Assembly (NCBI GenBank): GCA_023416175.1
Contig: JAEZIE010000008.1
Coordinates: 1-12,185, forward strand
Length of the DNA: 12,185 nt
Source: Bacillota bacterium
GTDB lineage: Bacteria > Bacillota > Clostridia > Christensenellales > CAG-138
Reading direction: 5' to 3'
The translations under genes and the position numbers were made by a program. A model generated the notes under the pieces. It searched no databases and was not told the origin of the DNA. It worked only from the letters and a program-made list of their open reading frames with translations. Positions 7,079-12,185 of the stretch are shown piece by piece. Each line of letters begins with the position of its first letter. Position 1 is the stretch's first letter.

Positions 7079-7780
7079 TTACCACTCAATCTCTTCAACG
7101 GGCACAGGGTTAACGTTCTTCGTCATCTGCGCAACGCGACCGTTTTTAATATGTACCACCCGGTCCGCCATGGGTGTGATGGCGGAATTGTGGGTGATGA
7201 TGAGCACGGTCATATGCTGCCTGCGGCTGGCCTGCTGTAACAAGGCAAGCACCTGTTTGCCGGTCTGGTAGTCCAAAGCTCCGGTCGGTTCGTCGCACAA
7301 CAGCAGCTTCGGATTTTTTGCAAGCGCCCTTGCAATGGCAACGCGCTGCTGCTCGCCGCCGGAAAGCTGCGCCGGAAAGTTATTGTACCGCTCTCCCAGC
7401 CCGACTTCTTTGAGCATGGCGCGCGGGTCCAAGGCGTCCTTACATATCTGCGCGGCAAGCTCCACGTTTTCAAGCGCCGTCAGGTTCTGCACAAGATTAT
7501 AAAACTGGAACACAAAACCAACCATATCCCTGCGGTATGACGTAAGTTTCTTGCGGTCAAACCGGTCCACGGCCTCTCCGTCCACCATGATACTGCCTGA
7601 GGTGGGCACGTCCATGCCGCCCAGTATGTTTAAAAGGGTCGTCTTACCCGCGCCGGAAGGGCCGACGATGGTGCAGAGTTCTCCCTTTTCCACCGCCATA
7701 TCCACGCCGGAGAGCGCCTCAATTACGACCTCACCCATGCGGTATTCTTTTTTTACTCCGCTCAACGCGATATATTCCAT
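7079..7780 (-). CDS. ABC transporter ATP-binding protein (LolD/MacB type)
   Basis: This 233-residue cytosolic ATPase has every expected motif. The Walker A GPSGAGKTT lies at 40-48, the Q-loop at Q92 within FQFYNL, the signature LSGGEQQR at 139-146, Walker B LLLCDEPTGALD at 159-170 with catalytic E164, and the switch His at H197 in IITHN. The early tyrosine and the stretch FYNLVQNLTALENVE are typical of the LolD/MacB/FtsE clade that drives FtsX-type permeases rather than import systems. The ATG at 7780 follows a G-rich stretch (GGGGGCGC), 32 nt after the lipoprotein stop. The gene runs directly into the permease gene with a 1-nt gap, so the two products form one complex, presumably two ATPase copies with permease at the membrane. 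Confidence 0.96.
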   Translation of the reverse strand: MEYIALSGVKKEYRMGEVVIEALSGVDMAVEKGELCTIVGPSGAGKTTLLNILGGMDVPTSGSIMVDGEAVDRFDRKKLTSYRRDMVGFVFQFYNLVQNLTALENVELAAQICKDALDPRAMLKEVGLGERYNNFPAQLSGGEQQRVAIARALAKNPKLLLCDEPTGALDYQTGKQVLALLQQASRRQHMTVLIITHNSAITPMADRVVHIKNGRVAQMTKNVNPVPVEEIEW

Positions 7781-7812
7781 GCGCCCCCGTCGAATCCTTC
7801 CATATATTGCGC

Positions 7813-8682
7813 TTACTGCGCTTCAAACGTCAGTTTGCCCTTGCCCGCCTCTATCTTGACATCCGGCGTGCTCGCACCTTTGAGGGTAATATCCTCATAA
7901 AGCTCCACCACAAACAGGCCTGCGCCGTTTATTCCGCCTTTTGCGTTAAGCGTGGCACCTTTACTCGCCTGCAGGTATCCTGCTCTCACGCCGTTATGCT
8001 CGCCTGTATTGTTCGCCGTGAGAACTGATTCTTCCATCAATATCAGCGTACCGCCCGTTTCCACGGCGTTGCTCCCCGAAGCCTCGCAGGAAACTCTTAC
8101 GCGCGGATACAGCATGAGATCTCCACGGCCGGTGCTAATGGCGGCGGAAGAAGCCGTTACAGAAAGCACGCTGTCCTGCTGCAGGCAGACGCCCAAGGCG
8201 ACGATGCCGCCTTCCCCGCCCGAAAGCGTAAGCGAGCTGGCCGATGCGACCGTGAGCGTGCCCGCAGCCTGTATGGCGTTAACCTGCGCGGAGACGTCGG
8301 CATCCACCGCCGCAACAGTTCCGTTCCCCAAAAGCCCAATCCCCGTTTGCTGGCCCACAATGGTAACGCCATTGAGCGTAATGGAGCAACCGTCCTCCAG
8401 CCGGATAACGCAAGGCGCGCTACCCGATATCGTGTGCCCATTGCCTATGATCTCAACTGGCGTGCGTGACGAAGTAAGCTTGAGCATGGCGTCTTCTATA
8501 TCAATATCGGCGCCGAGCCGAACGGAAGAACCACCGGATTCAAAAAAATCAAAAAGCTCCCGCGCAGATGTAAGTTCACTTTCTTCCGCGGATTGAAGCG
8601 CTTCATCCGCCGTTGCGGACGGGGCCGCACAACTGGAAAAAAGCAACCCAAGAAATAGGCAGAGCGCAACGAGTTTTCTCAT
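7813..8682 (-). CDS. Putative lipoprotein with beta-helix-like repeats
   Basis: This 289-residue protein opens with a short basic n-region, a hydrophobic core and FSSC with C18 as the likely lipidated cysteine, so it should be an outer-face lipoprotein. After a Glu/Ser-rich linker (about 22-45), the rest consists of short beta-prone repeats rich in Val, Ile, Gly, Ser and Thr, such as GHTISGS, CSITLNGVTIVGQQTGI, GTLTVASASSLTLSGGEGGI and GGTLILMEESVLTANN. This pattern is that of a right-handed parallel beta-helix, the fold of pectate-lyase-like and adhesin-like proteins. No catalytic residues of a known lyase stand out, so binding rather than catalysis is more likely. ATG at 8682 follows a G6 run about 9 nt upstream. 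It is the first gene of the transporter operon. The fold is an inference and the exact family is not recognised. Confidence 0.72.
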   Translation of the reverse strand: MRKLVALCLFLGLLFSSCAAPSATADEALQSAEESELTSARELFDFFESGGSSVRLGADIDIEDAMLKLTSSRTPVEIIGNGHTISGSAPCVIRLEDGCSITLNGVTIVGQQTGIGLLGNGTVAAVDADVSAQVNAIQAAGTLTVASASSLTLSGGEGGIVALGVCLQQDSVLSVTASSAAISTGRGDLMLYPRVRVSCEASGSNAVETGGTLILMEESVLTANNTGEHNGVRAGYLQASKGATLNAKGGINGAGLFVVELYEDITLKGASTPDVKIEAGKGKLTFEAQ

Positions 8683-8711
8683 ATGGTTAGGCCCCCCGCA
8701 TTACTTTCTAC

Positions 8712-8741
8712 ATTGTAACATGTTGGAATGCGTAATACCAA
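8712..8741 (-). promoter_or_regulatory. Probable promoter of the lipoprotein/ABC/peptidase operon
   Basis: On the minus strand, TTGGTA (plus 8736-8741) and TACAAT (plus 8712-8717) stand 18 nt apart, four and five matches to the housekeeping -35 and -10 boxes. Transcription would start near 8705, giving a leader of roughly 20-25 nt before the lipoprotein ATG. The inverted TGTAACA (8714-8720) overlaps the -10 box. This is the only good promoter-like site I see ahead of the six-gene operon. Confidence 0.5.
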
Positions 8742-8793
8742 CCGAATGCTTGTGAACAAAATTTGATGGAATTGTTACATTCCGAATGTTCGG
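8714..8793. promoter_or_regulatory. Operator-like repeats in the divergent control region
   Basis: CCGAATG occurs at 8742-8748 and 8782-8788, exactly 40 bp apart. The second copy is part of CCGAATGTTCGG (8782-8793), an inverted repeat with 5-bp arms. TGTAACA (8714-8720) and TGTTACA (8773-8779) are inverted copies of each other. The 40-bp spacing would put the CCGAATG copies on nearly the same face of the helix. Together they look like binding sites for a regulator of one or both divergent transcripts. No regulator gene lies in the window. Confidence 0.35.
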
Positions 8794-8830
8794 ATTTTAT
8801 AAGCTCGTCTTTTATGCCACTCCGCACCTA

Positions 8831-8859
8831 TTGACATCGTTAATAGGATACGTTATGCT
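8831..8859 (+). promoter_or_regulatory. Strong housekeeping promoter for the flavoprotein gene
   Basis: TTGACA (8831-8836), a spacer of exactly 17 nt, then TATGCT (8854-8859), which is a perfect -35 and a four-of-six -10 with the key T-A and final T. Start of transcription would be about 8866, giving a leader of about 40 nt. The ribosome binding site at 8891-8896 follows. Confidence 0.75.
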
Positions 8860-8890
8860 GTTCTATGTTTGATAACGACTAGGGTTTACA

Positions 8891-8896
8891 GGAAGG
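8891..8896 (+). promoter_or_regulatory. Ribosome binding site that decides the GTG start at 8906
   Basis: GGAAGG touches the ATG at 8897 directly, leaving no spacer, which would not work well for initiation. The in-frame GTG at 8906 lies 9 nt downstream of it, an ordinary distance, and its product begins MRKQYDVVIVGAG, the normal opening of the family. Confidence 0.6.
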
Positions 8897-8905
8897 ATGT
8901 TTGTT

Positions 8906-10315
8906 GTGCGTAAGCAATATGATGTTGTAATCGTTGGTGCAGGTCCTGCGGGAATATTCGCCTCATTGGAGTTAATGGACAGGAAGCCAGGCATGAATGT
9001 TCTGCTTGTTGATCAGGGACGGAGCCTAACGAACCGTACCTGCCCGGCGCGTACTTTGGGCAAGTGTGTGGATTGCAAACCCTGCGCTATTATGAACGGG
9101 TGGTCCGGCGCCGGAGCGTTCTCCGATGGAAAGCTCTCTCTCTCTCATGAGGTTGGCGGGAATATTACGGATTATATGCCCGCGCACGAGGCGCAGGCGC
9201 TGATTGATTATACGGACGGTATCTATACCAAGTTTGGCGCGCCTGAAACCGTACACGGTCGCAACAACCCGAAGGTGAGTGAAATCGCCTATGAGGCGAG
9301 CCGCTACAACATCCATCTGGTGCGCTGCCCCGTACGCCATATGGGCACGGAGTATTCCGCGTCCACATTACAGAACATGTATGACGCGCTTATCACGAAG
9401 GAAGGCTTCACCTTCATGGAGATGACCTCCGCCCGAAAGATCCTTGTGGAGAACGGGAAGGCAACGGGTGTCGTATTACAGAACGCAAAAGGTGAGCCGT
9501 TTGAAGTGGAAGCCGAAAAAGTCGTGCTCGCTCCCGGCCGCGGGGGTGCTGCGTGGCTGGCGCAAGAGGCCGCACGCCTGGGCGTCGAAACCCGCAACAA
9601 CGAGGTGGACATCGGCGTACGCGTAGAAGTTCCAAACTCCATTATGGACCACCTCACCCAGGAGCTTTATGAAGCAAAGCTGGTGTATTACTCGGATACG
9701 TTTGAAAACCGGGTGCGTACGTTCTGCATGAACCCCGGTGGCATTGTCAGCGAGGAACATTATGAGGGCGGCATTGCAGTGGTCAATGGGCACAGCTACC
9801 ATGAAAAGGAACGCCGTACGCAGAATACGAATTTCGCGCTGCTGGTTTCCACCCGCTTTACCCAGCCCTTCAACGCGCCCATCCAGTACGGCAACTACAT
9901 TGCCCAGCTTGGCAATATGCTTACCGGCGGCGGTATCATGGTGCAGCGGCTTGGGGATCTGTTGCAGGGCAGGCGGACGGACGCCTCCCGCCTCAGGAAA
10001 TCCACCACCGAGCCCACGCTCAACACGGCGGTACCCGGCGATCTTTCCTTTGTGCTGCCGCACCGGCATTTGACAAGCATCATCGAAGCGCTACGTGCGT
10101 TTGACCATATTGCGCCGGGCCTTTACTCCAAGAATACGCTACTCTACGGCGTGGAGGTAAAATTCTACTCCTCGAAAGTGGCGGTGGACAACCGTTTCCA
10201 GACCGCCATTGAGGGACTGTATGCGATCGGAGACGGCGCGGGCATCACCCGCGGGTTGATGCAGGCGAGCGTGACGGGCGTTGTTGTGGCGCGCGATATT
10301 GTAAAGGAAGTGTAA
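8906..10315 (+). CDS. FAD-dependent oxidoreductase, COG2509-type
   Basis: This 469-residue flavoprotein has a Rossmann dinucleotide fold at its N-terminus (VVIVGAGPAGIF, GxGxxG at G11, G13, G16), the acidic end of strand two (LLVDQG) and a C-terminal FAD motif YAIGDGAGITRGLMQA (about 439-454). Between them is GWSGAGAFSDGKLSLS (65-80), a stretch I associate with the uncharacterised COG2509 FAD-dependent dehydrogenases. Four cysteines (C46, C54, C57, C60; C-x7-C-x2-C-x2-C) stand close together ahead of it and could hold an iron-sulfur cluster or zinc, or act in redox. Length and layout are complete. The substrate and electron partner are unknown. Its strong promoter, lack of partner genes and terminator point to a single-gene transcript. 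I prefer GTG 8906 to ATG 8897 because of spacing to the ribosome binding site. Confidence 0.9.
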   Translation: MRKQYDVVIVGAGPAGIFASLELMDRKPGMNVLLVDQGRSLTNRTCPARTLGKCVDCKPCAIMNGWSGAGAFSDGKLSLSHEVGGNITDYMPAHEAQALIDYTDGIYTKFGAPETVHGRNNPKVSEIAYEASRYNIHLVRCPVRHMGTEYSASTLQNMYDALITKEGFTFMEMTSARKILVENGKATGVVLQNAKGEPFEVEAEKVVLAPGRGGAAWLAQEAARLGVETRNNEVDIGVRVEVPNSIMDHLTQELYEAKLVYYSDTFENRVRTFCMNPGGIVSEEHYEGGIAVVNGHSYHEKERRTQNTNFALLVSTRFTQPFNAPIQYGNYIAQLGNMLTGGGIMVQRLGDLLQGRRTDASRLRKSTTEPTLNTAVPGDLSFVLPHRHLTSIIEALRAFDHIAPGLYSKNTLLYGVEVKFYSSKVAVDNRFQTAIEGLYAIGDGAGITRGLMQASVTGVVVARDIVKEV

Positions 10316-10338
10316 AAAGATAATCTGCGATCTACGCA

Positions 10339-10371
10339 AAAGCCGCGGCCATACCTTAAGCCCGCGGCTTT
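10339..10371 (+). terminator. Hairpin terminator after the flavoprotein gene
   Basis: AAAGCCGCGG (10339-10348) pairs perfectly over 10 bp with CCGCGGCTTT (10362-10371) around a 13-base loop, 24 nt after the stop codon. The T tract after the stem is short (TTT then GTGC), so termination may be partial, leaving some read-through into the VOC gene. No separate clear promoter for that gene is seen in the 53 nt that follow. Confidence 0.65.
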
Positions 10372-10424
10372 GTGCTATGATGAAGTTGACCTCGCAAATC
10401 AAATCCATCCATCAGGAGTATGCC

Positions 10425-10808
10425 ATGCGAATCGACCATATTGCGTTGTTCACAGAGGATTCCGAACGTTTGCGTACATTCTATTGCGCCTACTTCGGTG
10501 CAACATCCAATGCGATGTACCACAATCCCCGCACGGGATTAAAAACGTATTTTCTCTCATTTTCAGACGGAGCGCGGCTGGAGCTGATGTCGCGTCCGGA
10601 CGTAACCGGAATTGTCTCCGCCGATTGCCAAACGGGATATGCGCACGTAAGCTTTGCTTTAGGCAGCAAGGACGAGGTGGACCGCCTGACTGACCTCCTT
10701 GTACAGAACGGTTATCCCTGTATCAGCGGGCCGCGAACGACCGGTGACGGATATTATGAAAGCTGCGTACTGGATCCGGATGGAAACCGGATTGAGCTGA
10801 CGGTTTGA
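10425..10808 (+). CDS. VOC family (glyoxalase/bleomycin-resistance fold) protein
   Basis: This 127-residue cytosolic protein has the two beta-alpha-beta-beta-beta modules of the vicinal oxygen chelate fold. The four expected metal ligands are all present: H5 (MRIDHIALF), E53 (RLELM), H74 (YAHVSFAL) and E124 (NRIELTV), with the typical ending DPDGNRIEL. This H/E/H/E set is the glyoxalase I pattern, so a lyase-type activity on a thiol adduct or a similar small metabolite is possible, but VOC proteins are diverse and the substrate cannot be read. ATG at 10425 is chosen because AGGAG (10414-10418) lies 6 nt upstream; an earlier in-frame ATG at 10377 sits in the terminator flank, has no ribosome binding site and adds 16 unrelated residues. 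It may be transcribed by read-through from the flavoprotein gene. Confidence 0.9.
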   Translation: MRIDHIALFTEDSERLRTFYCAYFGATSNAMYHNPRTGLKTYFLSFSDGARLELMSRPDVTGIVSADCQTGYAHVSFALGSKDEVDRLTDLLVQNGYPCISGPRTTGDGYYESCVLDPDGNRIELTV

Positions 10809-10941
10809 TTGAGCACGCAACATATCAGGCAACTGGCCGATGGTATGCCGTTTGTGCGAAGCGGCGTTCAAAAGCAACGCGTGTTCCGCCACGCCTGTAT
10901 GATACAGGCCGCTGATAGTGCCAAATTGCTTTGTCATCGGC
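10809..10941. other. Convergent spacer packed with inverted repeats
   Basis: No gene is visible in this 133-nt spacer. GGCCGATG (10835-10842) and CATCGGCC (10935-10942) form an 8-bp inverted pair closing the spacer. Inside are GCCG/CGGC (10847-10865), GCGTT/AACGC (10864-10880), GCGTG/CACGC (10879-10894) and a perfect GCCTGTA/TACAGGC hairpin with a 3-base loop (10893-10909). Neighbouring stems share two bases, so not all can form together. No T run follows on either strand, so a classical terminator is not seen, although a Rho-independent-like stop for one or both genes would be expected here. Confidence 0.5.
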
Positions 10942-11415
10942 CTAAACAACTAACCGCGAAATTTCCTGAAGCTGTGCCTTCAAGCGTTCGAATATTCCTG
11001 AGAACGCAGTACCGAGCTCTTCGCTTAGGCCAATTCCGGGGCTTAAATCGTAAGCTTCCACACCAATCAGCCAACCGCCCGAATGGGGCTCATCAAATAC
11101 CATTTGCCAGGCACTCTGATCGTGTAATGAGGTAACAGGCCTTTTGTTCCACTCTTCCGTATGCAATTCCACCAAATGTAGAGTTCCCGGCGCGCTGCCG
11201 GTTTGCACCGCATCCAGAAGCACGATGTAATCCCCCGGTTGTCTGAGGTGAACCGCATAAGAGATATCCGTTTCTGCTGCGCACAATAGCCAGTGATCGG
11301 GGCACGGCTCTTGCTGCAGGGCATCAATGAGTGTTGGGCCAATTCCGTCATCGCGCATCAAACGCGAGCCGATGCCAAGGACAAGCAGCCTACTTGCGCG
11401 CGCAGCTTCACTCAA
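10942..11415 (-). CDS. [NiFe]-hydrogenase maturation endopeptidase (HyaD/HybD/HycI family)
   Basis: This 157-residue cytosolic protease belongs to the M52 family, which cuts the C-terminal tail off the hydrogenase large subunit once nickel is in place. The family opening LVLGIGSRLMRDDGIGP (11-27) is present. The nickel-sensing residues, by comparison with E. coli HybD Glu16, Asp62 and His93, are D23 (in RDDG), D68 (in VLLDAV) and H98 (in SLHDQ). The C-terminal LIGVEAYDLSPGIGLSEEL is also typical. I choose TTG 11415, which has GGAGGG (11423-11428) 7 nt upstream and overlaps the large-subunit stop as TTGA; a TTG at 11430 has no ribosome binding site. The neighbouring large subunit carries a cleavable tail, so the substrate is almost certainly that subunit. 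The specific gene symbol cannot be assigned. Confidence 0.93.
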   Translation of the reverse strand: MSEAARASRLLVLGIGSRLMRDDGIGPTLIDALQQEPCPDHWLLCAAETDISYAVHLRQPGDYIVLLDAVQTGSAPGTLHLVELHTEEWNKRPVTSLHDQSAWQMVFDEPHSGGWLIGVEAYDLSPGIGLSEELGTAFSGIFERLKAQLQEISRLVV

Positions 11416-12185
11416 GGGACAACCCTCCAAGTTCCGCGCAGACCTTCGGGCGTAAACACATGCGTGCCGCAGGATATGCAGGGGTCAAACGAGCGGATGA
11501 TGCGCCCGATCTCTATCGGATTGTCAAGATCTGCAACATGGGTGCCCATTAGCGCCTGTTCCGCCGCCCCCCGAGTCCCCTGTGCGCTGGAAGAAAGGTT
11601 CCATGCGGAAGGCGTAATGATTTGATAGAGGGATATGGTTTTTTGCTCAATTTTTAACCAATGCCCGAGCGCCCCGCGCGAGGTATCGACAAGCCCCATG
11701 CTGCGCGACTGTTCCGGAATCACATACTGGCTCTGCAGTTGAACGCCTGGGATGACATGGTCGAGTAGCGTTTGCATGATGTCGAGAATTTTCTTTGTTT
11801 CTAACGCGCGGGCTATCGTTCGATCCATCACAGAAACACCGTTGCGGTATTCTCCGGAAAGCCATTGCCGGGCAAGAGGCCCTACTTCATAGGGAACACC
11901 AAAATAGCGGGGCGCCTTGACCCATGAATTCGCATCCGTCTTGTTCGCATCCGGCTGTACCACCACTTCAAACGGAGTATACTCATCCGGCGGGGCATAA
12001 AACGCATGCTCCGTCGATTCAGTGATCCCGTTCGGGTCAAACGGACTTATCACACCATCATGCAGCACCGCGGAGTCCAAATAGAGCGTGCCGAGGCTTG
12101 GATAGTTATTGAAGCAGCCGTAGCTGAGCAAATTGCCGTAACCCCCGCCGATATAAAAATAATCCCCATAATACTGTCCAAGAGT
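11412..12185 (-). CDS. [NiFe]-hydrogenase large subunit, C-terminal part (cut by window edge)
   Basis: The gene runs in from beyond the right edge; 257 residues and the stop are present, and the frame is open up to base 12185. The C-terminal nickel-binding motif DPCISCGTH (residues 234-242 of this part) carries the two cysteines that hold the Ni-Fe site. Other hallmarks are SWVKAPRYFGVPYEVGPLAR and TPSAWNLSS in front of the last helix, and the early GYGNLLSYG. The first two are typical of group 1 uptake-type large subunits, but the subgroup cannot be fixed without the N-terminal cysteine motif. After the His comes a 15-residue tail (VFTPEGLRGTWRVVP) to be removed by the endopeptidase encoded next. 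The small subunit and cytochrome, if present, would lie outside the window. The enzyme oxidises or evolves hydrogen at the membrane. Confidence 0.96.
   Translation of the reverse strand, partial: TLGQYYGDYFYIGGGYGNLLSYGCFNNYPSLGTLYLDSAVLHDGVISPFDPNGITESTEHAFYAPPDEYTPFEVVVQPDANKTDANSWVKAPRYFGVPYEVGPLARQWLSGEYRNGVSVMDRTIARALETKKILDIMQTLLDHVIPGVQLQSQYVIPEQSRSMGLVDTSRGALGHWLKIEQKTISLYQIITPSAWNLSSSAQGTRGAAEQALMGTHVADLDNPIEIGRIIRSFDPCISCGTHVFTPEGLRGTWRVVP
11423..11428 (-). promoter_or_regulatory. Ribosome binding site for the endopeptidase, inside the large-subunit tail codons
   Basis: On the minus strand GGAGGG is followed after 7 nt by TTG (11415-11413), whose last bases form the large-subunit stop TGA (11414-11412). 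The site lies within codons for the tail that the endopeptidase itself removes. This arrangement couples translation of the protease to completion of its substrate. Confidence 0.65.

Noticed and set aside
7078..7098. TTG at 7098 as start of the permease
   Set aside because: No ribosome binding site lies upstream; the ATG at 7077, 1 nt after the ATPase stop, is the usual arrangement.
4558..7780. Cell-division FtsE/FtsX pair
   Set aside because: True FtsX is about 300 residues with one FtsX domain; this permease is 839 residues with two, which fits MacB/SalX-like transporters.
7952..8596. 214-codon plus-strand open frame
   Set aside because: Antisense to the lipoprotein gene; Ser/Pro-rich peptide typical of a shadow frame. 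The minus strand has a signal peptide and ordered repeats.
9476..10069. 197-codon minus-strand open frame
   Set aside because: Antisense to the flavoprotein gene, which is complete with FAD motifs.
10835..10942. Integron attC site
   Set aside because: The bracketed inverted repeats recall an attC, but the paired RYYYAAC and GTTRRRY core sites are not present at the ends and no integrase or cassette array is seen.
10659..10949. 96-codon minus-strand open frame over the convergent spacer
   Set aside because: Mostly antisense to the VOC protein, no ribosome binding site and no family match.
1..12185. CRISPR array, tRNA or rRNA genes, insertion sequence
   Set aside because: No regularly spaced repeats, no cloverleaf with a CCA-type end, no transposase and no terminal inverted repeats were found on reading both strands.

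Overview
The window looks like a piece of a Gram-positive anaerobe, most likely a clostridium-like Firmicute. The reasons are strong purine-rich ribosome binding sites, several TTG and GTG starts, a [NiFe]-hydrogenase, a COG2509-type flavoprotein, and an envelope operon built from clostridial-style M23 peptidase, polysaccharide deacetylase and Leu-x-x-Gly heptad-repeat proteins. Base composition is near 50% GC throughout. No mobile element, tRNA, rRNA or CRISPR array is visible. Genus-level assignment is not possible from sequence reading alone.

Left block, minus strand, about 8682 down to 746: six genes in one direction, read in this order. They are a beta-helix-like lipoprotein (8682-7813), an ABC ATPase (7780-7079), an FtsX-type permease (7077-4558), a secreted or membrane-anchored heptad-repeat protein (4456-2768), a LytM/M23-type peptidase (2682-1624) and a polysaccharide deacetylase (1627-746). 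Two junctions are very tight (1 nt between ATPase stop and permease start; ATGA overlap between peptidase and deacetylase). Two others hold clear RNA hairpins: three between permease and heptad protein, and one terminator-like structure that embraces the ribosome binding site of the peptidase. I read this as a cell-envelope remodelling operon, in which a MacB/FtsX-type transporter is made together with peptidoglycan-acting enzymes. After a 92-nt gap with a possible promoter come a GNAT acetyltransferase (653-96) and the first 37 codons of an integral-membrane acyltransferase (112-1, cut by the window edge), which overlap by 17 nt.

Middle, 8683-8905: a divergent control region. A near-consensus promoter (TTGACA, 17 nt, TATGCT) faces right and a weaker one faces left. 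Between them are repeated CCGAATG and TGTTACA words that could be operator sites.

Right block: a COG2509-type FAD-dependent oxidoreductase with a four-cysteine cluster (8906-10315, plus strand), a hairpin terminator, and a small VOC/glyoxalase-fold protein (10425-10808, plus). After a 133-nt convergent spacer rich in inverted repeats comes the minus-strand end of a hydrogenase operon. It holds the [NiFe]-hydrogenase large subunit (C-terminal 257 residues, running off the right edge) and the dedicated endopeptidase (11415-10942) expected to remove that subunit's 15-residue C-terminal tail. The two genes overlap in a TTGA start/stop junction.
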